This document shows positions 37,146 through 49,735 of a stretch of DNA of 64,000 nucleotides, piece by piece. This DNA is from Enchytraeus crypticus (lineage: Eukaryota > Annelida > Clitellata > Enchytraeida > Enchytraeidae). The first letter of the stretch is position 1. Every line of letters begins with the position of its first letter. The position numbers and the translations under genes were made by a program. The stretch is taken from positions 1,372,001-1,436,000 of the forward strand of contig CAJHZI010000884.1 in the NCBI GenBank assembly GCA_905160935.1. The letters run 5' to 3'. A model generated the notes under the pieces. It worked only from the letters and a program-made list of their open reading frames with translations. It did not search any database and had not been told where the DNA came from.

Positions 37146-39260
37146 TTAGCTTTCCATCTTTATTGTCCGCATCATTGTGCTCTATTTTGGATTTAAGACT
37201 TGTATATGGTTGGGCCCTTCCATCGTGGTCAATCTATAGCTTGGCATTATATATTACAATTTTATCTAAAGCATCTCTCGTTAATTATAATTATCTCTCT
37301 AATGAGTACTTGATACATTGCAAATCTGTTGTTTTAACTTAATTGCACACATATCTCTCTTACACACACACACACACACACACCTCTCTCTCTCTCTATC
37401 TCTATTTCTCTTTCTCTCTCTCTCTCTATCTCTCTCTATCTATCTCTCTAATTATCTTTCTCTCGACATAAATTTGGAGAGTTCCTAAGCCGAAGTCTGT
37501 TCTTAAATTTCAGTGAAGAGTTATCAAAATTGCTGAATTAGCCCATTAATGAAGGCGGCTAGAAAGACTACATTAAACGACTAACATTTGAGGTTCTAGA
37601 TGCATTAAGAAGCACACACGTAAACTGGAGAAAATAATGGTTATTAGGTTAAGATTTAAAATCTCTAATTAAATGGCATTCTTTTATATTTTCTGATTAT
37701 TTTGAATATCAGATTTTCTATATTGATAAAATTTATTTTTATACGAATGAACTGCCTATTTAGTAAGATTCAACGATTTTTTATGTTCTTTGCATGCCAT
37801 TTTGTTGTTAAGGCGTCTCATATGGCTTATTGGTGAAATTATGCGCTGACATGAAAGGAAACTCTTTATTCAGTTGCTTCACTATTTTTCATAATCTTTA
37901 ATCACTCGTATATCCTCCTGTCTCGTGAAGTACTATTGTGATGTTCGCTATTTGTTTGTTCCTGCTGTTCGTAATTATATTAGGATTTACAAAGATGTCG
38001 TTATGATAAAACTGAGAATTTTTCAAAGTTTTAATCCAGTGGGAAATATGGTGTGATTTTGTTCTTTAAAGTCTTACTAATGACATTTAAATGTCAGATG
38101 TTTCAATGAACGATGTTTGTAAGATCTTACTACGCTCAATAATGCAGCGCATAATATCTAATTACCGTGAATACTATATCGAAATGATTTGAATCAGAGT
38201 TACTAGAAAGACATCACAAGTAGATTTTCAAGGTTGAATTGAAACTAGGTCTATTCAGTTTGTCAGGCAAGTGTGCTACCATTTGTGTAATTCGAATAGT
38301 TAAGTAATACTTAAAGTAACTAAGAAATGTTTCTATTTAAGCAAATAATGACATCAGGATCGGTCCTTCACAATTTCATTAGTTTAGCTAGTTGCCCTTC
38401 ATTAGCTGCCCGTCATTGGTTGCTCTTCATTTAGCTGTCATTTATCGAACTGCTATTCTACATAATGAGTATTTAAACATTCAGGTTTAAAAGTGATGCA
38501 AATGTCATAAGAATTACAACATTGCATTTCTGAAAGCAAAGACGAAGGTTTGTATTATTATTTACTGGATAATTACGTACGCCTTCACATTTACGGAATT
38601 TTGATCTGACAATAACTCAATAATTTATTATGCTGGTCTATTTATTATATTAGATTGTTGAGTGCTGTACGTTGCGTGCTATACCCCTACACACTAAGAG
38701 GATCATTCCAGGTTAAAAATTAAATAGAAATAATTAATTGATGCCATCTTCACTTTGAATTTGTCAAAGGAAAGTGTAAGTAAATTACGTGCAAGCATTG
38801 TAGATGTATTATCTCTGTAGTAAATATATTTGTACGTATTGTAGTAAAGGTTTTGGTGCTGAGTGTTCTAACTATTGTGTCCGTGACATATGTTTATATT
38901 TGCACCGCCGTTAATAATACGCAGCTTATTTACATGTATTTCAAATGCTAAAACGTAATAGCCAGTTGTACTATTCTCAACTAATATGTTAATCATGGAT
39001 TATTTTCTACCAGGGTTGATCGAACGCAAATAAAATACTTCATATAAGATAACTGTGTTTTATATTTTATTTATTTTTTCTTCTCTCTATTATAATTATT
39101 ATTTCTTCTCGCTAAAATAGCGGATTGACTAATAATATAGTGTGGGTCAGAGAGTATTGGAGAAGGTCTATTCGTCCCTCGACTCTTGTTAAAATAGGAT
39201 TTAACTGAAGAAGGAGAAGAAGATGATGATGATGTCTCTACTCGCTCAAGATAAGTCTAA
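37146..39260. other. Intergenic, no gene seen
   Basis: A (CA)n/(CT)n block at 37362-37462 is the only clear feature; the rest is AT-rich sequence without recognisable coding or RNA signals. Confidence 0.5.
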
Positions 39261-39270
39261 ATAAATGCAG

Positions 39271-39438
39271 CTTGTAATTGGAAGTTCCACGGCCAATCTC
39301 TTTAGAATATTATGTCAAGCAACTTTTTTGACTCCAAATGGTTTCTCGATAGGGCTTGTAATTGGAAGTTCCACGGCCAATCTCTTTAGAATATTATGTC
39401 AAGCAACTTTTTTGACTCCAAATGGTTTCTCGATAGGT
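39271..39438. repeat. Perfect 84-bp tandem duplication
   Basis: 39271-39354 and 39355-39438 appear identical (CTTGTAATTGGAAGTTCCAC ... GGTTTCTCGATAGG). 84 is a multiple of 3, so the frame stays open across both; the peptide is not recognised. Confidence 0.92.
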
Positions 39439-39884
39439 CTACATGCATCAGCATCTGCTTTAGTCTACTCTTACAGACAAATCAAGTTTTCCATTGAACT
39501 CTACTCATATTCCACGCATGGAGTTTTAAAAGGAATTTAAATAATTTTCTTCTCATTTGCAGCTGTAGCAACATTTACAAATAGCTAATAAAATATTTGA
39601 AGATTATACTAGAAGGGCCATTCTCCTCAGGTATAATTTGTAAAAAGGAATTTCAACATAATTCCGCTTATCATCTGATAGGCCTAATTAAAACCTATGG
39701 AGTCTAAAACGTTACAGGTAATTTATTTAACAATTCTTTACCACACACTCCATGCTGAGAATGTATCACTGTAAATGCATATACGTGTATGTAACTTGAT
39801 AGTTATTACGGTCAGTATGAATTATATATGTTATATATAATATATTTCCGTGTTGTTCCCGAGTGTGATTGGGGCCAATGCATA

Positions 39885-40296
39885 ATAAGGCAACCGCAGA
39901 CAAGCTGCCGCGTATATGTAAGAGACGACTAAGGCAGAAGTTGAGGAAGTCAAAGGGGGACTCAACTCACCGTTAAATATCCTTAAGATTAAATGGAATA
40001 CATAAATTAATTAAATGAAGAAGTTCTTGAAAGAGTCGGTACAGAGAGACAGTTACTGGATACATGTAATAAGAAATAGAAAGAAAAGCTGAATAAAATA
40101 TAATATGAGGAGAATGATTTTTCTGAGGGATGCTATAGATGGAGGATTGCAGAGGAGGGGTTGGAGGCAGACCGAGACATGGAATGTTGGATGATTTGAT
40201 GGTAAATTCTTATATTGAGATGAAAGAAAAGGCTGATTATAGAATTGGTTGGATGAGTTCTCTGTCATCGACTTGCCGTTGGGCAGTGCAATAGAA
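39885..40296 (+). mobile_element. LINE 3' end remnant
   Basis: Contains GACTAAGGCAGAAGTTGAGG, then frames for EEVLERVGTERQLL and the GRPRHGMLDDL-like and EMKEKADYR-like parts, ending at GCCGTTGGGCAGTGCAATAG. Several frameshifts. A long open frame on the opposite strand is a shadow. Confidence 0.78.
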
Positions 40297-40299
40297 TAT

Positions 40300-42335
40300 G
40301 TAGTATATCGCCAGTATTAATAGTATTTTAATATCGATAGTATTTCACCAATAAGCAATATGAGATGCCTTAACAATAACATGTCATGTAAATAAGATAA
40401 AAATCGCATAATCTTAATGAATAGGCAGTTAAATCGTATAAATATAAAACTTTATCGGAAGACAGAAGTAACGTCAGGTTTGCTGAGAAGCCAGGAGATA
40501 CCTTTTTAAATTAAAAAATACATCTGAAACTGAAAACACCTTTTTGAAACACCTCCTTTTGCGTCGATGTGACGAAACCCGAGTAAATAAATTTTCTATT
40601 TCAATTGTAAAGGATTGTATGACAGTAGTTGTAATAAGCAGTTACTAGTGCAGCTTGGATTAGGCGAGAATTCCGCAGAATGTTAGAGAATGCTGCGCTT
40701 CTTTTCCTCGTCGGCTAGAGCCGGATATTGGTTTGTTCTTTGACTAAGCCGAAACACCTGTTAGCGCTAATAGATCTTGACTGCAAACAAATTAAGTTCT
40801 CTCTCCTCGTCTTTACCTTCTAACCCGCTTACCTGCAGACGAGCAAAAATTTTTTAAATTATGCAAGAGACTGAGTTTTATCCTGGCATACTGATAGAGC
40901 GCAGAGGTGTGGGGTGTTTGCCAGCCCGGATTGGAATAAGTTACAAAGGTTTGTCTATGTTGTCATGGACAGAAGCAACACTCTAATTGAGTTGTTGTTG
41001 TTGGTTATACATGGCTACTCTGATTTGGTCTCTCTAAGATGGCTTCAATAGCGGCAGCTTTCTTACCCACTAAACAGCAGGTTAACTCCTGAAATATCTG
41101 TCAATTGTTAAATTTAATTATAAGCTAGTTACTAATTTTAAATTATCTTCAATATTCACTGCAAGGGTGGTCGTCATGGTTTTAAGCCATATTTTTTTCT
41201 TGTCAGTGGGAAACTTATTTGGCTCATCTATATGCCCCTAATATTGATGTTTTGCTATGAATCTGAAAATTAATTGCTTTTTATTCTACATTCATGATGA
41301 GAAAGTATAGCTTATCAAGGCTAGAAAATGTAGCGTGAATTATTATTAGAAAAGTGGAATAGAATTTTAAAAAATGTTTGAAGCTAACGAGAGACTTCGT
41401 AGTCATAGTAATTTCACTGTAGATCATTCTAACACACATGCAGCGAATTCGTTCATGATACCCGTTTATCGAGCGATTGCTTTAATCAGTAAAGGTTAAG
41501 TCATGTTGAGATAAAAAAAAGAATATCATTTCGCTTTAAAGATTTTAAAATAAAAATCCTTCAGACCTTTGAAGATCTTTAACAAGCAAAGGGAATAAAT
41601 TTTAGCAAAAGTCTGCTTAAGCGTTTCAGATTATATAACATGTCACTTATCAGGTGTTGCAAACTCTGAATTGAAGTTTAAAGAATTTGCTTGGATATAA
41701 AATTAACACTACTATAATTACGCTTGTTTCATTAACTTAATGTATAGGTTAAATTTAAATAAATTCCATTATATTATAATTAAGCTTGTTTGTCCGCAAA
41801 TTACTGCTATTACAATTTGCAGTAAAATAAGCTTAATTCTGGCATAGCGGCAGTTGATGTTGAAAAAGTATAACCTATCAATAACATAATAGGACGAAGA
41901 CAAGACTTGAACCCTTCGTCTACTGATCCGTACACGGCCTCATAACCAACCAACTGTGACATTTGTCATTCACTCTTACATTAGCTCTTTTTCGATCACT
42001 GAATATGTGATAGATATCCAAAAGTTTATGAGGGTTGACTAAATGCTACAAATTTAATTTTGCTAAAAGAAGTTTGGAAAGAGCATGAAAAATATACCTA
42101 TATTATATTACATCCGTTGCTTACTTAAGAAGGAATGAATTTTCACTGTTCCTAATATCAAAATTGGAAAAGAACGTTCATCTAATGAACTCTCCTTATT
42201 TAATACACTATTCGTTATTATTAGATTATTTATTAATTATTGTTTTTATACAATATATGGTACACATAATATAAGTATAATACTAATAATTATTGTATTA
42301 TTATGTTATATATAGGCCTATATATAATTATATAT
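40300..42335. other. Intergenic, no gene seen
   Basis: AT-rich DNA. A reversed tRNA-like word GACTTGAACCC at 41902-41912 resembles family-B SINE debris; otherwise nothing supported. Confidence 0.5.
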
Positions 42336-42344
42336 ATATATATC

Positions 42345-42427
42345 GGCCTAATTATATATAAATATATATATACATACATGTATATATATATATATATATA
42401 AATAAAATATAGGCCCTATATATACAT

Positions 42428-42460
<33 letters not shown>

Positions 42461-42502
42461 GGCCCTATATATACATTATATATATATATATATATATATA
42501 TC
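42345..42502. repeat. (AT)n tract with duplicated AGGCCC block
   Basis: AAAATATAGGCCCTATATAT followed by (AT)n occurs twice in tandem (from about 42404 and 42452). Confidence 0.9.
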
Positions 42503-42987
42503 TCTTACTGAATATCTTACCGACATCGCCGGATCAAGCAAGTGGCGATGTCTATCAGTGCAGTGCACTGCCAAGTGGCAGGTTCAAGGTACATATTCAT
42601 ACTCAAAGTCTGCTTTCTCGCTCCATAAGAGCACTCTTTAGATCAACAAGTTAATCCCTTCAAAAGGGCTATGCCTCATTCATACCTTATGCAGCCTATG
42701 GCTTGGGAAAATTATGGCTTCTGAGGTGGTTGCCCGTTGCCTTCCTCAGTTAGGTGGTTTAATTACCATTTAATCTTGGGGGAAAATATTTCATGGTGAG
42801 GTGGGTCCCCTTTTGCCATCCTCAGCGCCTGCCTTTGTCCAACCACACTCGAGCACAACACGGGGATGCGATGTCTATATGATATTCATATGCGGAGCAG
42901 TATGTGCAGGGTTTAAATCGTGGACTCGCCAGTCACTGATATCGCTTTCGAGTGAGGAAACTGACATTAACACTAGCTTTGAACTGG

Positions 42988-42990
<3 letters not shown>
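42503..42990 (+). mobile_element. Family-B SINE, split or composite
   Basis: TATCTTACCGACATCGCCGG at the left and ACTCGCCAGTCACTGATATC, GCTTTCGAGTGAGGAAACTG and ACATTAACACTAGC at the right are the two ends of family B. About 340 bp of other sequence lies between them. Followed by an (AT)n/(TG)n microsatellite (42990-43116). Confidence 0.55.
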
Positions 42991-43040
<50 letters not shown>

Positions 43041-43116
43041 TATATACATGTAGGCCTATATATATATATATATATATATATATGTTTGTGTGTGTGCGTG
43101 TGTGTGTGTGTGTGTA

Positions 43117-44540
43117 TAAGTGTGTATGTATTTTCTGCATGTATATAATAATATCATATTAAGATAAAAAATTATGATATGATTGATATGCCTGTCACTC
43201 ATTTAATTCTTTAAAATAAACCATCGTTGATACCTTTATTAGCTTCAGTTGCTGTAGCCGGTAACCGTGTTAATAGCGAGCGTTCCCGATAAGCAAGAAA
43301 CCACCAGATCGAAATCTCAGAATTATGTATCTGAGCGAACACTTTTGTTTCGAAACGAACGGTAAACTCAATTCTCTTATCTATGCTGCACTGTTTAGTT
43401 TGAGATATCAGGAGCTCTCGCGAGCTTAGCGTAGACAGCAGGGGCGGTACTTAGGGATAGCAGATCCGGGCGAGGATTCAATTGCAACAAGTCATATTTC
43501 TTCCCGGATTCGCTTATTAGTCAGCTAGTCGACTGAAACTTTCAACTCCACGTTCATTACCGAGTGCAAGACTCTTTATTATTGTTACCGGGAAGAGTTC
43601 AGCTAAATGTAAAAAGGCACAATACTCCCACTGCGATTTCTGTAAAAACAAATATTCACGTGCACGAATGTCTAACTGCTCTTAGAACATGAAAGTACAC
43701 ATATGCATAATGCAAATACTATATTAGAAAGTTATTTCATTACTATGAAATTATTTCAATACTATGAAATAAGTTCATTATTCATGCATCATCTGGATTG
43801 CTTACACCATTTTATGACAAGTTTTAATTTGTTCAGAATTGCTAATCTTTTCTTAAAACAGTCATTCAATGTTTTTTGAGGTAAATGAAAGCTGGCTGTT
43901 GCTATTAACAATACTTAAGAAACCATTCTATATATTCTATTATCTCATTCTATACATCATGTTTCATACATACATGTACTTACATTGCACACTTGTCAAC
44001 TCTCAGGTGCAGTTTTGCCGTTGATGGAAATGTTTCCCGGCAGGTTGATTTACAGCGCTAAAATCTTGGATAAAAGTAAGAGCCATTGAACAGAAAAAAT
44101 TAAGGTCCGGACGACGTTGATATTTTTGTTGAATGAAATGACTTAAGGGATAGTTCTTTGGAATTTACTTAATTCTGTATTCAGTTTATTCTGTAAACAA
44201 ACTGTTTGCTAGAGTATGAAAGAAATCGAAAAATTAACTGAAAATCATGCTGGTTAAAAATAAAGGAGTTAGGAAAAGTAGACCTAGATGGCAGTAAAAG
44301 ATAATGGTTGATATTGGTCAGATATTTTCATGTTAAAATAAGCACGTATTCCAATTTCTTTTGTTAGAATTCGTTGTGTCATCCATGTCCTCTTCTCAAA
44401 GTATGTTATTGAAACTTATAGCAACACACACATGTATATCAATGCAAACTGTGCAATTAGTTGCACATGAAATCGCACAAAATAATTAAGCATATTGACC
44501 TATTCTCAAATATCAAATCGTGCGTAGGCCTAAGCAATTT
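43117..44540. other. Intergenic, no gene seen
   Basis: No recognisable exon or repeat. A tRNA-like stretch around 43255-43320 is too diverged to call. Confidence 0.45.
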
Positions 44541-44542
44541 GG

Positions 44543-44589
<47 letters not shown>

Positions 44590-44824
44590 GCTCTGGATTG
44601 ATTTATTAAACTTAACTACGTCTAAATACGTTGAAACTATGCTTACCGTCAGAACCTGTGAGTGTTCAGAACATTATGACTTCTAGAATTTGTGACTTTT
44701 CTTAGCGTTATGACTTTTTTACAGGATGTCTTTCTTAGCTCATAGTAAGATGGATAGTGAAATGATGCAAGAGGTTATCATAAAAATTGAAAAAGATATA
44801 CAAATATTTATATATATTTTACAG

Positions 44825-44987
44825 ACATCCTATCCATGACATGAATCTAGAGAATGAACCATTCTCATATTCTTCTCTAAGTTCCGTGCCTGTTCCAAGC
44901 CTGGACGGTCATGGTCATATTCCTCCATATGTCTCTGTTCATTGTTGCTCTGATCATCTGTTTCAGCTAACTGCATCCATTTGCTAA
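44825..44987 (+). other. Possible orphan terminal exon
   Basis: After an acceptor-like TATATATATTTTACAG the frame reads NLENEPFSYSSLSSVPVPSL then DGHGHIPPYVSVHCCSDHLF to TAA. Base composition is more coding-like than its surroundings, but no family is recognised and no partner exon is seen. A perfect hairpin follows 18 bases after the stop. Confidence 0.25.
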
Positions 44988-45005
44988 CTGAATTCATTTT
45001 GCATT

Positions 45006-45037
45006 CACTAATGCAATATCCCCATATTGCATTAGTG
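45006..45037. repeat. Perfect 14-bp stem, 4-base loop hairpin
   Basis: CACTAATGCAATAT, loop CCCC, ATATTGCATTAGTG. Confidence 0.9.
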
Positions 45038-45083
45038 CATTGTTTAAAGTATATACTGCATTAAGGCGATAAAGATAAGCTTT

Positions 45084-45134
45084 GTTACTCTCTTTATGGA
45101 ACCAAAGTTGTAATAAGTTGGAACTGTCATTTGT
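45084..45134. repeat. 51-bp dispersed repeat, copy 1
   Basis: GTAATAAGTTGGAACTGTCA plus flanks recurs at 47004-47054 with only a few differences, same orientation, 1.9 kb apart and on either side of the mariner-type element. Confidence 0.8.
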
Positions 45135-45613
45135 AAAGTTTAGTTCTTTCGGAGACAAAAGAACTGTCTGGATTTTTTATTGAGTTTGCTTGAATAATAT
45201 GAATAGAATATTTGCCTTCACTCCACCAGTTATCAGGGCGCTGAAGACTGAAGTGGGATTTTGTGTCCAAGAGGCAAGTATACCGCAACATATGAACGTA
45301 TATTGTTAAACTCTCTCATGTGGGTCTGTAATTGGATTTTATTTATAGGTATGCACTTAGTGAGATCCTTCTGTTATTTACTGTTTAAAAGTTATTTTCA
45401 ACTGCTCATTTAGTAGCGCTCTAGTTTACTAGTCTCTACTCTAGCTTGTAAATAATTAGCTATCGAAATGAGGGAATTTTCACAGCTCGTCTTGTAGTGA
45501 AAGGCAAATCGATTTATAAGTACAAAACATTCATGATATCGTCGACGGGTTCCTAGTTCATAATAACTCCAGCGTATCTGTTTATCGATTATCTATATAT
45601 ATATATATATAAA

Positions 45614-46354
45614 CAGGGTGAGTAAAAAAAGTGATAACACTTGCAGAAAGTTTGAATATCTCAGGCTATTGGTAATATTTTCAAATCAAACTTTTGCCAA
45701 TTACTAGAGGACTAATTTTTTATTTCATCCATTTATTACATACATGTAGATAGGCCAGTTATGAGAGTTTCAGCAGAGCAATCGCCCTTTTTTGAATATA
45801 CTGTAAATAAAAATTATATTTAATTTTTTTGGCTCTGAATAGGGTCGTTGTGGTGGTTCAGAAGGAACCAGTTGTATCTACTAGCATTACTTACTATTCG
45901 ATATGCTCTCCTCCAGCTGCAACGCAGGACTAAATAGCTTTCGGAACAACGCTAGGAGGACAGCCTTGATGATTCCAGCTTGGGGCAGTCTCTCCCAGAT
46001 TGATTTTAATCAACTGAAAGATGAAGCCATTTGGTAGAAGAGCATTGCAATCATCAAACAGCTTGGGAAGCAAAGTGTTGACGCAATACTGAACGTTCAA
46101 CTTTTTCTTCTCGCCAATGAAGTGCATTTTGCCCTTGCCATTGTTGCAAACGCCATTTCTAGATAAAATATGGGGGTTTGCTCTACTGAAACTTGTGTAA
46201 TTGGCCAATCTATGGATTAAAATGAATGAAAATTGGTCACTCCCATCAAAAATTATTCCTTTAGTAATTGAAAAAAGTTAAATTTTAAAATATTAACAAT
46301 AACCTGAGATATTCAAACTTTTTGCAGATGTTATAACTTTTTTTACTCACCCTG
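45614..46354 (-). mobile_element. Defective mariner-type DNA transposon
   Basis: Terminal inverted repeats start CAGGGTGAGTAAAAAAAGTG (45614) and end in TTTTTTTACTCACCCTG (46354), matching over the first 52 bp and more weakly to about 110 bp. Minus-strand frame 46208-45930 has NGVCNNGKGKMHFIGEKKKL, NVQYCVNTLLPKLFDDCNAL and LPNGFIFQ. This is the mariner/Tc1 transposase block that normally leads into QDGAPAHTA, but the frame diverges right after FIFQ. At 741 bp, well under a full 1.2-1.3 kb mariner, it is internally deleted and cannot encode an active enzyme. Confidence 0.88.
45930..46208 (-). pseudogene. Truncated mariner-like transposase
   Basis: The 92-residue open frame keeps the stretch around the GKG-HF and LLPKL-DDC motifs. 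It lacks the N-terminal helix-turn-helix and the later catalytic aspartates. Everything after FIFQ is unrelated to the family in this frame. It sits inside the element at 45614-46354. Confidence 0.85.
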
Positions 46355-47790
46355 TATATACTGTATACATTTATGTATATGCATGAAGAAAGGAATCAAT
46401 TTAAATTTCATTACTTTTCATATTTATTTACATGAAGATATCCTTCACACGATTGTAAATGAGTGGTTTACTTCAGTAGCTTATTAAATGATTATAGTAA
46501 AAATAATGCTGTTTTCTAAATATTTGCGTATATCTTATTCATATGTAATTTTTAAAGTGTGGCTTTATTCTCTATAATTGTACCTTTATTATTTCATTTA
46601 ATTATTTGTTTCATTCTGAAGATCTCATGTTCTTACCTAAACTGTCACAAATTGCACAACCATGGGCGCATTAAAAAGCACATAAAGACGCGTATACCAG
46701 AGTGCATTTGAAAGACTAATTAGCATTTCATTGAAATAAATTCAATCTTACATTTTTAAAATGTTTCACTTATAAATATTCTTATTTATACAACGTAAAA
46801 TAAAACTAACATTGAAGATTTAAGTCAAACTAATTTTTAAATATAAAAATCCAAAACTATTATGACCCTCGTCTTTCTAAGTCTTTCATTTAACATTAGA
46901 ACAACACTAGCTTTATTAAATGTCACACAGCACTTCAATCTAAATGTATATGCACATTACTAAAATATTGTATTTCTACTCAGTGCTCTAGTACTAAATA
47001 TTTGCTACTCTCATTATGGAGCCAAAGGTGTAATAAGTTGGAACTGTCATTTGTGATGGTAGCTCGAGAGTGTCGGGTCGTCTTAAGGAGAAAGGAAGTG
47101 GAATTACTTCCAACCATTGCTCTAATCGCATTGCTTCCCATCTTCTGTTCCATAATTGAGCATAATTCTTAATTAACAAGTTTATTTCGATGATGTTATT
47201 GCCCTGCTGTGAATTTAAGCTATGCGATATTACATATATTACCGAATTAATTATTATACATATACATACATTATTATTATTTATTATTTATTTAATTTAT
47301 TATTATTTTTTATTATTAATTTATTTATTTAATATTTCTTATTTATTTATTTATTTTATTTTTAATTTATTTTATTTTTAATTTATTATTTTATTTTATT
47401 TTTAATTTATTTAATTTATTTAATTTTAATTTATTTATTTTATTTATTTATTTATTATTATTTATTTATTATTATTTATTCATTATTATTATACATGAAT
47501 TAATTATTATACATATATTACCGAATTTACTTTTTATATTCTTTTGTCACAGGGCGCATTTTAGAGTCTCCGTACTTTGAGTCCTTTTATTTTCAGATGA
47601 ATCGTCTGTAATTGGATATTATATTTTGCATAACATTAAATGAATAATTAATGAATTAAATAATTAAAATTTAAAAAATTTAACACAAGCGAGTCGAGTC
47701 TAAATTGTAAAACCCACTCGGTAGCAATTTATCACTGCAGAATCTGTTTTGCAAAACTCGACAGGTTTGAAAGCTGAATAGCTCGTATCT
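46355..47790. other. Intergenic, low complexity, no gene seen
   Basis: Contains copy 2 of the 51-bp repeat (47004-47054) and a 250-bp ATTT/TTA low-complexity run (47240-47490). Confidence 0.5.
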
Positions 47791-48974
47791 TGTCTCCTGT
47801 TGCTTTAGACACTTGGTCAGATGTGAGATGTATCGACAATATTGTTTACCCTTCTTCTATCGTCTTACATCCGGCCTGTCCAGCAGTGTCCATGTCATTC
47901 ACTCACTGGATATTGAAATCCCGGAGTGATAAGGGACTAGATCCCTCTATTTTCATCCTTCAGCCTATTTTAAAGCGAAATAAACGCTTACAGCTAGTAT
48001 AAATTAGACTTACTAGTTTTCTTAGTCGCCACCAAACTTCTTTGAATTCGAAGGTAAGCGAAGGAGTGAGTCAGATATTTACAAAAGATCCTTAAGAGCT
48101 AATGGAGAGTATAAGAAACTAATTGGCAGATGGAAAGAATTATTGGCAGAATGAAAATTAGGCAATAGCTCAAAATTTTAAGCGATTCGAGAGCAATTGT
48201 TATAGAAAGCACTCAATCGTTTACCTTTAACTTAAAATAATAATTTTATTACTAAAAATTATAAATTATAAAACTTATTAAATTATATTATATTATATAT
48301 TTTATATTTTATATATATATATATACGTATATACAGTATACATATATATATTATATTATATTAATTAAATTATAAAAACTAAAAATGAAGCTTATTGAGG
48401 TGGGACCTCAACAAATCCATTCCCTTTCGCTGCGTGAGTTAGAAGGATTCTCTGTCATGTCTCTTCTGTAAACTTTGCGATCACATCGCGCACAAAAAGC
48501 CGTTCTGTGTAGCAGTCTCTAACTACGACCCTGCTCAATAAATCATATCTTTAGCGAAACGCATTAACATCAAGTAGCGTCCTCTTGTCTTTCCAGGTTA
48601 AGGGGAATGTAGCCCAAAAGTTCTAAGAAGGATAAGCAGCAGATATTAAACTTTGGCCAGTAAACAGCGGATTCTAAAGCGATGTTTACTGGGCTCAGAA
48701 ATGATAATAATAGATGTTTAACGTCAGTTTCCTCATACAAGGATGATGTCAGGGACGTCAACAAGCAAAACAATAAAAATTTATATCCACGAAATAACAA
48801 TTTTTGACTTGCTCTACTATAAATCTGGGATCTGACATGTAATAGAAAAGTAAATTTTGAATTGATCTGTTATATGAAAGAGATTGCTTACAAGTAATAT
48901 TGTAATATTTATTAATCAATGACATTCTTTGGCAAGACTTAGACTGTCTTACGTTAAATTTGATCCTATAAAAA
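47791..48974. other. Intergenic, no confirmed gene
   Basis: A 70-residue open frame (47790-48002) is not recognised. A reversed family-B 3' word (TTAACGTCAGTTTCCTCATA) is at 48718-48737. An (AT)n run lies near 48300-48350. Confidence 0.45.
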
Positions 48975-49165
48975 TTTTGACCCGCTGGCCTTGGATCATG
49001 GACTTGCACTGTTTTGATCTCGCTTTCTCAGGTGCTCTCCGAGTACTCAGTCATCATCCTGTGGTGCTTTGGAGCCTGTTTGTTTAGAGTCTGCAGGAGA
49101 CGTCCCTGACATTAAATTTGGAGAGGAACCGTAATTAAATTTTTATTGATTGATTGAATGAGACA
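48975..49165 (+). mobile_element. SINE-like repeat with (ATTG)n tail, copy 3
   Basis: GGCCTTGGATCATGGACTTG, GTACTCAGTCATCATCCTGT, GGTGCTTTGGAGCCTGTTTG, AGACGTCCCTGACATT and the tail TTTTTATTGATTGATTGA align to copies 1 and 2. Confidence 0.7.
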
Positions 49166-49554
49166 ATTTGGGTTCATTTTTATATCTCTATACCTTGTCG
49201 TGTCGACTACGTTGTACTCCATGAAATACACTAATTAGAAAGCTGTAAATAAGAAGTGAGAAACAGTTATCCGACGTTAAAGAATTACAGTCAGATCCTA
49301 GTTTATTGTCAGCTTCCTGCATCAATAGCATGCCAGCGATGGGACGAGAACTGGATTTGAACCCTACATCTATTGATCCGCAGTTTATCAACTTTCCGAC
49401 ATGACATGGGCTTAAAATCGTTTTCTAAAGCTTCAAAACAGAGCATCTAGGTAAAGCAACCGAGCAAGGAGTAATTAGATAACGCTGCTAGGCCCTGATG
49501 ACAGCTTCAACCTCTCTGACTTTATTGTGAAGTAACATGAGTTGAGACTGCCTG

Positions 49555-49735
49555 TTAATTGAACTGCTAATTGAACTGCTAATTAAAACTGCTAATTGAG
49601 ACTGCTAATTAAGACTGCTAATTAAGACTGCTAATTAAGACTGCTAATTGAGACTGCTAATTAAGACTGCTAATTAAGACTGCTAATTGAGACTGCTAAT
49701 TGAGACTGCGAATTGAGATGGCTAATTCAGACTGC
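49555..49735. repeat. 13-bp tandem array (ACTGCTAATTAAG)n
   Basis: About 14 units alternating between ACTGCTAATTAAG and ACTGCTAATTGAG. Confidence 0.95.

Noticed and set aside
47790..48002. 70-residue open frame
   Set aside because: Not recognised and no splice or promoter support; length is within chance for this window.
49555..49735. Possible CRISPR-like array of regular units
   Set aside because: Units are contiguous with no unique spacers, and the genome is eukaryotic; the same holds for all other arrays here.
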